This document shows positions 1 to 7,119 of a stretch of 8,290 nt of DNA, piece by piece; positions within the stretch are counted from its first letter, which is position 1, and each line of letters begins with the position of its first letter. The DNA comes from Patescibacteria group bacterium (lineage in GTDB: Bacteria; Patescibacteriota; Minisyncoccia; UBA6257). The notes under the pieces were generated by a model. That model did no database searches. It was given only the letters and a program-made list of their open reading frames with translations, and was not told where the DNA came from. The position numbers and the translations under genes were made by a program. The stretch lies in contig JAKJEG010000011.1 in NCBI GenBank assembly GCA_022705545.1, positions 1 to 8,290 on the forward strand, in the 5' to 3' direction.

Positions 1-1
1 T

Positions 2-247
2 CGGCCAGAAGAAAAAAAATTAGTTGATCTTTATAAAAAAGAGATTCCTTTTTATAAGATGCGTTTTTTGATTAAACCGGGGATTGTCGGTTGGGCTCAA
101 ATTAATTATCCTCACACTGCTTCAGTAGAGGAAGTCAAAGAAAAAACCGCTTTTGATTTTTACTATCTTAAAAATAGAAGCTTTATTTTAGATATTATAA
201 TTATCTGCCGGGCGATTATCAGTATTTTTGAAATAAAAACTCATTAA
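2..247 (+). CDS. Bacterial sugar transferase (polyprenyl-phosphate glycosyl-1-phosphate transferase), C-terminal part
   Basis: This is the last 81 codons of a gene that begins before the window; the frame is open from base 2 with no stop, so the ATG at 59 is internal. The family moves a sugar-1-phosphate from a nucleotide sugar to a polyprenyl-phosphate lipid, the first membrane step of exopolysaccharide, O-antigen or glycan assembly. Visible family marks are RPE at the left edge (from the GPRPE/D stretch), PFYKMR, the signature PGIVGWAQIN at bases 77-106, and a DFYYLKN stretch followed by a hydrophobic tail (LDIIIICRAIISIF) typical of the C-terminus. The catalytic core and any N-terminal membrane domain lie outside the window, so the sugar specificity cannot be read. 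It ends 13 nt before recO and is probably co-transcribed with it. Confidence 0.9.
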   Translation, partial: RPEEKKLVDLYKKEIPFYKMRFLIKPGIVGWAQINYPHTASVEEVKEKTAFDFYYLKNRSFILDIIIICRAIISIFEIKTH

Positions 248-260
248 ATTATTAAAAAGT

Positions 261-980
261 ATGGAATATTTTTCATCTTTGGCTTTTGTATTAAAAAAAG
301 AACCGTCAGGAGAACAGGATCGAGTTTATACTTTTTACACTAAGAATTACGGAAAATTAAATCTTTTAGCCGTTGGTAGCCAGAAATTAACTGCTCGTTT
401 ATCTGGCCACTTAGAAAGACCAGCCTTGGTTTGGATAAAATTTATTTTAGGCCATCGACCAAAATTAGTTAGCGCGTTGGAAGAGAATAATTTTTTACCA
501 ATTAAAAAAAATCAGTCGGCCCTATTATCTTCTTTGAAAATTTTATCTTTTTTAGATGAATTTACTTTAGAGTATCAGGTAGATGAAAAAATTTGGAATT
601 TGCTTTTTGAATCTTTTTCTTTTTTGGAAAAGAATATTTCTCACGGAAAAACAATAGCTGATTTTGTTTATTTTTATTTTCAGTCTCAATTGATAAAAAT
701 ATCTGGTTGGGAGCCATATCTTAAAGATTGTTTAATTTGCCACCAAAAAGCCAATTATTTTAATTTCGGCCAAAAAGGACTGTTGTGCCAAAAACACCGG
801 AAAAAAGATGATTTATTTTTAACTGAATCAGGGTTAAAATCTTTACAATTACTTTTTAATTCCTCTCTTAAAAATTTTCAAAGTTTAAATTCCTTAAAAG
901 AAATTTTAAAGAATAAAGAAGTTCTTGAAAAATTTTTAAGCGATTTTTCTTTTTTCTTAAAATCGGATATAATAGGATAA
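261..980 (+). CDS. recO: DNA repair protein RecO
   Basis: RecO works in the cytoplasm in the RecF pathway. It anneals single strands and, with RecR, helps load RecA onto SSB-coated DNA at gaps. The protein is 239 residues, a usual length. The N-terminal OB-fold is seen in residues 1-80 (start MEYFSSLAFVLKK, then GEQDRVYTFYTKNYGKLNLLAVGSQK split over the first strands, with SGHLERP at 48-54). An all-helical middle follows, then a zinc-finger-like site with C157, C160, C176 and H179 (CxxC and CxxH). Many RecO proteins have four cysteines, so the last ligand being His is a small departure. The start ATG lies 13 nt after the sugar transferase stop with only a weak purine run (AAAAAG) before it. 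The final codons overlap a possible -10 box for the next gene. Confidence 0.88.
   Translation: MEYFSSLAFVLKKEPSGEQDRVYTFYTKNYGKLNLLAVGSQKLTARLSGHLERPALVWIKFILGHRPKLVSALEENNFLPIKKNQSALLSSLKILSFLDEFTLEYQVDEKIWNLLFESFSFLEKNISHGKTIADFVYFYFQSQLIKISGWEPYLKDCLICHQKANYFNFGQKGLLCQKHRKKDDLFLTESGLKSLQLLFNSSLKNFQSLNSLKEILKNKEVLEKFLSDFSFFLKSDIIG
968..973 (+). promoter_or_regulatory. Possible -10 box for the 1106 gene
   Basis: A perfect TATAAT sits over the last codons of recO. The -35 region 17 bp upstream (945-950, TTTTCT) matches TTGACA at only three of six places and there is no extended TG, so this is a weak call. If used, it would give the 1106 gene its own transcript with a leader of about 125 nt that contains the AT-rich 14-mer repeat. 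Confidence 0.3.
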
Positions 981-1034
981 GAATAATTTTCTCTGAAAAA
1001 ACAAGACAATTTCTACCAAAGATACCGCTACGTG

Positions 1035-1086
1035 AATTATTAATTATTAATCATCAATTATTAATCATCAATAATCAATAATCATT
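1035..1086 (+). repeat. AT-rich 14-bp tandem repeat
   Basis: Two exact head-to-tail copies of AATTATTAATCATC occupy 1042-1055 and 1056-1069. A partial copy (AATTATTAAT) lies just before them and a decayed copy follows to about 1086. The array fills much of the 125-nt gap before the 1106 gene. No protein or RNA can be read from it. It could be a slippage-born minisatellite or part of the leader. Confidence 0.75.
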
Positions 1087-1105
1087 AAAATTAATTTAAA
1101 TAATT

Positions 1106-2845
1106 ATGAACAAAAAAATCAGTGATTTTTTTAAAAGTTTTTGGGGTGGTTTAGCAATTGCCTTGGTAATTGTTGGCATAGGTTACCTTGTTTATAATTT
1201 TTTAAATCAAGGGGGAGTTGATTTTCGGGTTATTGGTCCTCAAGAAGCAAAATCCGGGGAATTAAAAAATATTCAATGTCAAATCTTCAATAATTCTCAA
1301 ACTCCATTGGTTGACACAGAATTAATAGTTAATTTACCAGAAGGGGTATTTAATCCCGAGGATCCATCGGCAAGGAAAATGACTATTTCTTTGGGGGAAA
1401 TCGCTGCTAAAACAGAAGAAGATAGGTCTTTTTCTCTGCTTTTTACCGGTGAAAATAACACCTTACAGCAGGTAGAAGTTGTTTTTCACTATCGGCCTCA
1501 AAGTGTCAGCGCTCTTTTTGAAAAAAGAGATTTAGCGAAAGTTTTGATTTATGATTCAATATTTCGTTTAAATGTTCAAAATCCCAGTCAAATTTTTATT
1601 GACCAGAACTTTCCAATTACTGTTTCTTGGAGCAATATGTCTGATTATCCTTTTGAAAATGTAGAATTAAGGGCAGAATGGCCAAGTAATTTTACTTTGT
1701 CAGAATCAAACCCTCAAACTTCTTTTTCTTCCAATAATAGATGGTCTCTAGGTGCTTTAATGAGTGGCGGTCAAGGCAAGGTTAATCTTAAAGGCTATAT
1801 TTCCGGTCAAGCCGGAGAAACTTTAAAAGTAATTTTTAATTTAGGAATAGTTCAAGGCGACCAATTTTTCCCCTTGGCAAAAGCAGAAGGAGTTTTTACG
1901 TTAGTGGAAAATCCTTTAAGGGTTTATACTCTAGTTAATGGGGGTACTTCTTATGAAGCTGATTTAGGCGAGGAATTAAACGTAAAAATTTATTATCAGA
2001 ATAATTATTCTAGTGCATTAAGAAATTTAAAACTGGTAGTAAGTTTAAACGGAGAAGCTTTTGATTTTACTACTTTAAAGGCTCCAAAAGGAGTTTTTGC
2101 CAGCAATCTTCGTCAAATTACTTGGGATGGTTTATATGTGCCAGAACTTTATAATCTTAATCCTCACGAAGATGGTTCTCTGGAATTTACGGTGAAATTA
2201 AAAAAGAACTGGCCAATGGTAAGATTAGATCAGCAAAATCCAGTTTTGGAAATTAAAACAACTATTGAAAGTTCTAACTTGCCAGAAAATACTGATTTAT
2301 CAGAATTACCTAAATCTTCTTTTGTTAGCACGGTGAAAATTAACACTGTTACTGATTTAATTGTTGAAAGTTATTTTCGTGATCCTACTGCTCCGATAGC
2401 TAATACCGGGAATTTACCCTTAAGAGTTAATCAGCCGACTGATTTTACTATTCATTGGAAAATAAAAAATACTTACAATGCTTTGAATAATGTTGTTGTT
2501 CAGACCACTTTACCTTATTGGGTTGAATTTACTTCTCAAGTAGCCGGTAATTATGGACCTTCAAGGCCGGAATATGATTCTTTAACAAAAACAGTAACTT
2601 GGAGTATTCCAATTGTAGAAGCTGGTTCCGGGATTTTAGATAAAGGTTATGAAGCAGTTTTTCAGGTAAGAGTTACTCCAGTGGCCAATTATACTAATCA
2701 GGCTATTCCAATTATTGGTGAAACTTCTCTCAGAGCAATTGATGCCTTTACTGGTAAAGCGATAGAAAAAATTATTTCGCCAGTAATGTCTAACCAGTTA
2801 ACTGATAAAACTGTTTTTTCTGATCAGGGAATAGTAAAACCTTAA
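1106..2845 (+). CDS. Membrane-anchored surface protein with four Ig-like segments, function unknown
   Basis: I do not recognise a named family. The 579-residue protein starts with a short basic stretch (MNKK) and one hydrophobic helix at about residues 14-33, with no clear cleavage site. It is therefore probably held in the membrane with a long C-terminal part outside. The exterior is rich in beta-forming stretches and reads as four related Ig-like (CARDB/DUF11-like) segments at about 38-150, 153-266, 271-410 and 418-560. Each has the pattern of an N-rich strand followed by a 'V-x-L-x-x-x-L/W-P' strand, for example VDTELIVNLPEG (69-80), FENVELRAEWPSN (183-195), LRNLKLVVSLNGE (305-317) and LNNVVVQTTLPYW (460-472). 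There is one cysteine (C58), so there are no disulfides. No sortase motif, enzyme motif or second membrane helix is seen. It lies between recO and glyS. Adhesion, envelope scaffolding or pilus-related roles are possible but unproven. Confidence 0.8.
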   Translation: MNKKISDFFKSFWGGLAIALVIVGIGYLVYNFLNQGGVDFRVIGPQEAKSGELKNIQCQIFNNSQTPLVDTELIVNLPEGVFNPEDPSARKMTISLGEIAAKTEEDRSFSLLFTGENNTLQQVEVVFHYRPQSVSALFEKRDLAKVLIYDSIFRLNVQNPSQIFIDQNFPITVSWSNMSDYPFENVELRAEWPSNFTLSESNPQTSFSSNNRWSLGALMSGGQGKVNLKGYISGQAGETLKVIFNLGIVQGDQFFPLAKAEGVFTLVENPLRVYTLVNGGTSYEADLGEELNVKIYYQNNYSSALRNLKLVVSLNGEAFDFTTLKAPKGVFASNLRQITWDGLYVPELYNLNPHEDGSLEFTVKLKKNWPMVRLDQQNPVLEIKTTIESSNLPENTDLSELPKSSFVSTVKINTVTDLIVESYFRDPTAPIANTGNLPLRVNQPTDFTIHWKIKNTYNALNNVVVQTTLPYWVEFTSQVAGNYGPSRPEYDSLTKTVTWSIPIVEAGSGILDKGYEAVFQVRVTPVANYTNQAIPIIGETSLRAIDAFTGKAIEKIISPVMSNQLTDKTVFSDQGIVKP

Positions 2846-2889
2846 AAATTCATTAACTGACATTATTATTTAGTTAACGAGTGCCTTAC

Positions 2890-2902
2890 GAAGTTCAACT
2901 TC
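2890..2902 (+). repeat. Small palindrome GAAGTT-C-AACTTC
   Basis: A perfect 6-bp inverted repeat around one base in the gap before glyS. It has no T-tract, so it is not a terminator. It could be a protein binding site or chance. Confidence 0.4.
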
Positions 2903-2927
2903 CTAAACCTTTGGGTCATAAAATGTT

Positions 2928-2963
2928 AATAGAAAATAGAAAATGGTTTTGAGAATAGAAAAT
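2928..2963 (+). repeat. Three copies of AATAGAAAAT upstream of glyS
   Basis: Exact copies lie at 2928-2937, 2935-2944 (overlapping the first by three bases) and 2954-2963, just before the glyS start. The unit differs from the repeats in the other gaps. No function can be read. Confidence 0.65.
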
Positions 2964-2983
2964 AAATATTGAAAGATACAATA

Positions 2984-4348
2984 ATGCCTACAAATAGCGA
3001 TTTAAAAGAAAATAATTTAATGGAAAAAATCGTTTCTCTTTGTAAAAGAAGAGGTTTTGTTGTTCAGAATTCTGAAATTTACGGCGGTTTAGCTAATAGT
3101 TGGGATTTTGGACCATTGGGCGTAGAGGTCAAAAGAAATATTAAGAATTATTGGTGGAAAAAAAATGTTATCCAGAGAGATGATGTTTTTGGTCTCGATT
3201 CAGCAATTATTATGAATCCAAAAGTTTGGGAAGCCTCCGGCCATTTAAAAAGTTTTTCCGATCCCTTGGTGGAATGCAAATCCTGTCATAATCGTTTTCG
3301 CTTTGATGATTTAAAAGAAGGAAAATATGGCAAGGTAGTAGAGAAAGGCGAGAAATACTTATGTCCTTATTGCCAAGGAGAATTGACAGAAGAGAAAAAA
3401 TTTAATTTAATGTTTAAAACTTTTTTGGGGCCGACCGAAGATAAAGCTTCGATTGTTTATCTGCGACCAGAAACTGCTCAGGGGATATTTATAAACTTTA
3501 AATATATTTTAAATACCTCCCGTCAAAAATTACCTTTGGGAATAGCCCAAATAGGAAAATCGTTTAGAAACGAGATTACTCCTTCTAATTTTATTTTTCG
3601 CGTTAGGGAGTTTGAGCAAATGGAATTAGAGTATTTTGTAAATCCTCAGGAAGATGAAAAATGGTATCAATACTGGCGGGAAGAAAGATTTAATTGGTTT
3701 TTAAAATTAGGATTGAAAAAAGAAAATTTACGGCTGAGAGAACATCAAAAAGATGAACTTGCCCATTACGCGAAGGCCTGCACTGATATTGAATATAAAT
3801 TTCCTTTTGGCTGGGGAGAATTAGAAGGAATAGCCAATCGGACTGACTATGATTTAAAAAATCATCAAAAATATTCTCAAAAAGATCTTCAGTATTTTGA
3901 CGAAGAAACAAAACAATCATTTTTTCCTTATGTCATTGAACCCTCAGTTGGAGTAGAAAGATCAATGCTTGCTTTTCTATTAGATAGTTATTGCGAAGAA
4001 GAGGCGGAAAATGGAGAAAAAAGAATTGTTTTGAAACTTAATCCCTTGCTTAGCCCAATAAAAATGGCTATTTTCCCTTTGGTGCGCAATCAGGAAATAA
4101 TTCGAAAAAAAGCTCAAGAGATTTACTTTGCTTTAAAACAAGAATTGCCTTATTCTATTGATTATGATGAAGTTGGTTCAATTGGCCGGCGCTATCGTCG
4201 TCAAGACGAAATTGGTACTCCTTGGTGCGTAACAATTGATCATCAAACTTTAGAAGACGACACAGTCACTATTAGAGACAGAGATACAATGAAACAGGAA
4301 CGAATTTCTATTAAAGAAATAAAGCAATGGCTACAGGAAAAAATCTGA
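2984..4348 (+). CDS. glyS: Glycyl-tRNA synthetase, single-chain dimeric (alpha2) type
   Basis: This cytoplasmic class II synthetase joins glycine to tRNA-Gly using ATP. It is the eukaryote/archaeal-like homodimeric form, not the alpha2-beta2 GlyQ/GlyS pair. Numbered from the ATG at 2984 (454 residues), it shows EIYGGLANSWDFGPLG at about 31-46 and two CxxC pairs (C98/C101 and C127/C130), probably binding zinc. It then has the YLRPETAQG substrate loop (about 159-167), class II motif 2 (FRNEITPSNFIFRVREFEQ, 194-212) and motif 3 (EPSVGVERS, 319-327). The anticodon-binding domain runs from about 353 to the end. An in-frame TTG at 2969 would add five residues, and the ATG at 3020 (MEKIVSLCKRRGF) is also credible because homology begins there. 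I prefer 2984 because GAAAG at 2971-2975 is a fair ribosome site. The gene ends on TGA at the normal family end, so UGA is a stop in this organism. Confidence 0.95.
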   Translation: MPTNSDLKENNLMEKIVSLCKRRGFVVQNSEIYGGLANSWDFGPLGVEVKRNIKNYWWKKNVIQRDDVFGLDSAIIMNPKVWEASGHLKSFSDPLVECKSCHNRFRFDDLKEGKYGKVVEKGEKYLCPYCQGELTEEKKFNLMFKTFLGPTEDKASIVYLRPETAQGIFINFKYILNTSRQKLPLGIAQIGKSFRNEITPSNFIFRVREFEQMELEYFVNPQEDEKWYQYWREERFNWFLKLGLKKENLRLREHQKDELAHYAKACTDIEYKFPFGWGELEGIANRTDYDLKNHQKYSQKDLQYFDEETKQSFFPYVIEPSVGVERSMLAFLLDSYCEEEAENGEKRIVLKLNPLLSPIKMAIFPLVRNQEIIRKKAQEIYFALKQELPYSIDYDEVGSIGRRYRRQDEIGTPWCVTIDHQTLEDDTVTIRDRDTMKQERISIKEIKQWLQEKI

Positions 4349-4365
4349 TTAAAATTCATTGATCA

Positions 4366-4390
4366 ATTAACGACATCGCAAGTCGTTAAT
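4366..4390 (+). repeat. Inverted repeat after glyS (ATTAACGAC / GTCGTTAAT)
   Basis: A perfect 9-bp inverted repeat with a 7-nt loop begins 18 nt after the glyS stop. No T-run follows, so it is not a standard intrinsic terminator, though it could protect the mRNA 3' end. Its arms share the TTAACG/CGTTAA core with the 8-mer array at 4556 and with a site at 2873-2881. Confidence 0.6.
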
Positions 4391-4395
4391 GAACT

Positions 4396-4523
4396 GGTTA
4401 AGGTAAAGAGTTTAAGGGTTATAAAGCCAGTATGGTGAAAAGGTAAAGTTTAGGGTAAAAAATCCTTTTAACTCTTAACTCTAAACAATACAGGCTTCAT
4501 TACCTTTTAACCATAGACCATAC
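4396..4523 (+). repeat. Nest of imperfect inverted repeats between glyS and the M16 peptidase
   Basis: Several arm pairs share one centre. GGTTAAGGTA (4396-4405) pairs with 4501-4512 with a 2-nt bulge. AAGCCAGTAT (4424-4433) pairs with ATACAGGCTT (4488-4497) with one mismatch. GTTTAGGGT (4448-4456) pairs with ACTCTAAAC (4478-4486) with one G-U in RNA. An alternative arm, GTATGGT (4430-4436), pairs with ACCATAC (4517-4523). There is no open frame of note and no T-tract. It could be a decayed MITE-like element or a structured RNA; I cannot tell which. Confidence 0.5.
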
Positions 4524-4555
4524 CCATTTTATTTTAGTTGTTAGTTATTTCAATT

Positions 4556-4587
4556 CGTTAACTCGTTAACTCGTTAATTCGTTAACT
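4556..4587 (+). repeat. 8-bp tandem repeat, four copies of CGTTAAYT
   Basis: Units start at 4556, 4564, 4572 and 4580. Three read CGTTAACT and one CGTTAATT, in exact 8-bp register. The array ends 50 nt before the M16 peptidase start. It is too short-period for CRISPR and has no spacers. It may be a multi-site binding region or a slippage-prone minisatellite. Confidence 0.85.
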
Positions 4588-4637
4588 TAATAATAATATC
4601 CAAACATTAAAAATTTAAAATTATATATTATTATTGT

Positions 4638-5912
4638 ATGTCTAATTATCTTTTAAAAACTGAATCAAAAGGTTTAAAAGTCCTTTTTGTTCCTTCAAAG
4701 GATGTTTTATCTTTTCAGGTGACAATTTTGGTTGGTACTGGTAGTGACTGGGAAAAACCCAAGGAGAATGGCCTTTCTCATTTTCTTGAACATATGTGTT
4801 TTAAGGGAACCAAAAAACGACCAAAGAATATTTTAATTACTCAAGAGTTAGATAATATTGGTGCTTTGTACAACGCTTTCACTTCTAGAGAACTAACTGG
4901 TTATTTTATTCGTTGTTCAAAAGAGAATTATTTAAAAGCTTTAGACATTGTCGCTGATATTTATTTGAATTCTTTATTTAATGAAGAGGAAATAGAAAAA
5001 GAAAAGAAAGTCATTATTGAAGAAATCAATATGTATCAAGATGATCCTCAAAGCTATATTTGGGATCTTTGGGATTATCTTTTATATCAAAATCAACCGG
5101 CTGGACGGCCAGTTGCTGGCACCCCAGAAACGGTTTTAAAATTTAAAAGAAGAGACTTAATTAATTACCGAAATAAATATTACCATCGTAATAATACTTT
5201 AATTATCATTTCGGGAAATTTTAATCAAAAAATTAATCAGGAGATTTTTGATTTTTTCCAAAATTTAGAACCGAAGAAAAAAATAAACCGGCCAAAAACC
5301 AAAGAGCCAGAAAAACAGCCAGTTATTTTATTAAAGCATAAGGATACTGATCAGGCTCATTTGATTATTGGCTTTAAAACGTTTGATTTATTTGATAAAA
5401 GAAATTACCCTTTAGATGTTTTAAATACAATTTTGAGCGGGGGAATGTCAGCATTTTTATTTCAGGTTTTAAGAGAGAAACTATCAGCTGCTTATTATTG
5501 TTCTTCTGATAATATTTCTTATACTGACCGGGGTTATTTGGCAATAACAATGGGTTTAGATTTAAAAAGAATAGATGAAATTCTTAAAACTTTCTTCAAA
5601 GAGTTATTCAGCTTGCAAGACAAAATAGACGAAGAAATGGTTAAAAAAGCAAAAAATTATCTTAATGGAGTAGTAGCTTTAAAAACAGAGAATATTCATA
5701 ATTTGGCTTTAAAATATGGGGAGATGTTTATGTTAAGGCAGGAGATTATTCCTCCGAAAAAATATTTAGAAAAAATTAGTCAAGTAGATTTAAAAGAAGT
5801 AAAAAATTTGTTTGAAAAATTAATTACTCCGGAGCGAACAAGAATGGCAATCATTGGTCCCTTTAAAAAAGAAGAAAAATTTGTTAAAATCTTAAAAGAA
5901 TCTTCAAGGTAA
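4638..5912 (+). CDS. M16 family zinc metallopeptidase (insulinase/processing-peptidase type)
   Basis: The family cuts short or unfolded peptides inside a closing two-half chamber. The 424-residue protein is a complete single M16 unit, with the N-terminal catalytic half at about 1-210 and the C-terminal half at about 225-420. The inverted zinc motif HFLEH is present as H48, E51 and H52. E129, 77 residues later, fits the third zinc ligand, and E122 fits the conserved second glutamate. The C-terminal half keeps the GGMS...LFQVLREK...AYY stretch (about 268-287), with the Arg and Tyr that touch substrate (R279 and Y286/Y287). No signal peptide or membrane helix is seen, so it is probably cytoplasmic or exported by an unusual route. 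It looks active. No Shine-Dalgarno precedes the ATG, and the 289-nt gap upstream is filled with repeats. It stands alone, without a second inactive M16 partner in the window. Confidence 0.92.
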   Translation: MSNYLLKTESKGLKVLFVPSKDVLSFQVTILVGTGSDWEKPKENGLSHFLEHMCFKGTKKRPKNILITQELDNIGALYNAFTSRELTGYFIRCSKENYLKALDIVADIYLNSLFNEEEIEKEKKVIIEEINMYQDDPQSYIWDLWDYLLYQNQPAGRPVAGTPETVLKFKRRDLINYRNKYYHRNNTLIIISGNFNQKINQEIFDFFQNLEPKKKINRPKTKEPEKQPVILLKHKDTDQAHLIIGFKTFDLFDKRNYPLDVLNTILSGGMSAFLFQVLREKLSAAYYCSSDNISYTDRGYLAITMGLDLKRIDEILKTFFKELFSLQDKIDEEMVKKAKNYLNGVVALKTENIHNLALKYGEMFMLRQEIIPPKKYLEKISQVDLKEVKNLFEKLITPERTRMAIIGPFKKEEKFVKILKESSR

Positions 5913-5979
5913 AAAGGTTTTGTGTTGCGTCTCGTTTATGTATAAAAAATATATATTCAATTAAAATAAATCCATTATT

Positions 5980-7029
5980 ATGGCTCAAGAAAAAACTCAA
6001 CAATTTGATTTATCTTTAAAAAGCATTTTTCTTCTTTATCTGCCCTTTCTTTTAATTATTGCTTTTTATTATTTCCGTCGTTTAATTTTAATTGGTCTTT
6101 TATCAGTAATTATTGCTTCTCTGTTAGACAGGCCGATTAATGCTTTGGAGAAAAAAATAAAAAATCGTTTATTAAGCGTTATTTTGGTTTATCTCTTGCT
6201 CTTGGGACTATTAGGTCTTCTAATTTTGTTAGTTTCTCCTTCTTTAAAGAATATTTTCTATGATTTTGTGAATTTGCCTCTCGCCAAAGATTTTTTTCAA
6301 CATTTTGACATGAGGGTTTTATTGGAAAATAATTCTTTCTCTTTAAGCCAAAATCAAAATATTAGAAATATTTTTAATCAAGCTTTTCAATTTTTGTCTA
6401 ATGTTATTGGCGGGATGTCATTAGTCCTTCTGTCTTTACTCTTGTCTTTCTTTTTAAATCTTAAAAGGGATACTATTAAAAGGGGAATTAGCCTTTTTTC
6501 TCCTAAGAAATATAAAGATTATTTTGTTCGTCTTTGGGAAAATGTTAATGAAAAAGTGTTTGGCTGGTTTACTTCCCAAATTTTTATTAGCCTGTTTGTT
6601 GGTTTATTAATTTATGCTACTTTTAAGATTTTAAACTTAGAATACGCAGAATTAATGGCTATTTTAGCAGGAATTTTGGATTTTTTGCCTTATATTGGAC
6701 CTCTAATTGCCGGATTTCTAGCCTGTGTTGTTGCGTTTCAGCAAAATTTATTTTTGGGTATTACTGTTTTGGGAGTAGTTATTCTCATTCAAGGAATTGA
6801 AGCTATTTTTGCTCCTTTCATCCGCTCTCGGGCGATGAAAATTAACCCTTTAGTGCTTTTAATTTCCATTATGATTGGTGAACATATAGCTGGGTTTTTA
6901 GGAATTGTTATTGCTATTCCGTTGTCAGTTTGCCTCTTTGATTTCTTGAAAGATTTAGAATCAGGAAAGATTACTTTGTTTTCTGAAGATAATCGAAAAG
7001 ATGAAATATCTCTTGATTCAGAAAATTAA
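5980..7029 (+). CDS. AI-2E family (PerM/UPF0118) membrane transporter
   Basis: This is an integral membrane protein of 349 residues, the usual family length. Members have been linked to autoinducer-2 export, ion antiport or general efflux, so the substrate here cannot be named. Hydrophobic segments fall at about 15-30, 33-49, 64-87, 141-160, 197-217, 222-253, 256-278 and 290-322. The amphipathic stretch between the third and fourth is the usual soluble part. Family marks are DFLPYIGPLIAG (234-245) and the C-terminal block INPLVLLISIMIGEHIAGFLGIVIAIPL, split over about 288-315. The last 25 residues are charged and cytoplasmic. The gap before it is only 67 nt; TATAAA at 5941-5946 is a possible -10 but lacks a good -35. 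No Shine-Dalgarno is visible. The hsp20 promoter begins inside its last codons, and no terminator separates the two genes. Confidence 0.9.
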   Translation: MAQEKTQQFDLSLKSIFLLYLPFLLIIAFYYFRRLILIGLLSVIIASLLDRPINALEKKIKNRLLSVILVYLLLLGLLGLLILLVSPSLKNIFYDFVNLPLAKDFFQHFDMRVLLENNSFSLSQNQNIRNIFNQAFQFLSNVIGGMSLVLLSLLLSFFLNLKRDTIKRGISLFSPKKYKDYFVRLWENVNEKVFGWFTSQIFISLFVGLLIYATFKILNLEYAELMAILAGILDFLPYIGPLIAGFLACVVAFQQNLFLGITVLGVVILIQGIEAIFAPFIRSRAMKINPLVLLISIMIGEHIAGFLGIVIAIPLSVCLFDFLKDLESGKITLFSEDNRKDEISLDSEN

Positions 7030-7041
7030 ATTTGGTATAAT
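7013..7041 (+). promoter_or_regulatory. Vegetative promoter for hsp20
   Basis: A -35 TTGATT (7013-7018), a 17-bp spacer and a -10 TATAAT (7036-7041) with an extended TG at 7033-7034. This is a near-consensus sigma-70 type promoter whose -35 lies in the last codons of the AI-2E gene. Transcription should start near 7048, giving a leader of about 72 nt. No CIRCE or other heat-shock operator is seen next to it. Confidence 0.85.
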
Positions 7042-7119
7042 ATTATAATAGCAATAATAGAATTTAAAAAACATTAAAAAAACGGTCGAAAAATTAAATT
7101 AATGTCATAAATAAAAACT

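Noticed and set aside
2969..2983. TTG start adding five residues to GlyRS
   Set aside because: The extra residues (MKDTI) show no family similarity, and the ATG at 2984 has a better-placed purine run; the TTG overlaps that run.
3690..3920. Open frame of 76 codons on the - strand inside glyS
   Set aside because: It lies fully within a well-supported synthetase gene, shows no recognisable motif and has no promoter of its own.
4346..4440. UGA recoding (Gly) that would extend GlyRS by about 30 codons
   Set aside because: GlyRS already ends at its usual C-terminus at this TGA, and no other gene here contains an in-frame TGA.
4556..4587. CRISPR-like array
   Set aside because: The units are 8 bp head-to-tail with no spacers and no cas genes nearby.
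5920..5946. Promoter before the AI-2E gene (TTGTGT-N15-TATAAA)
   Set aside because: The spacer is short and the -35 poor; the match is no better than expected in AT-rich DNA.
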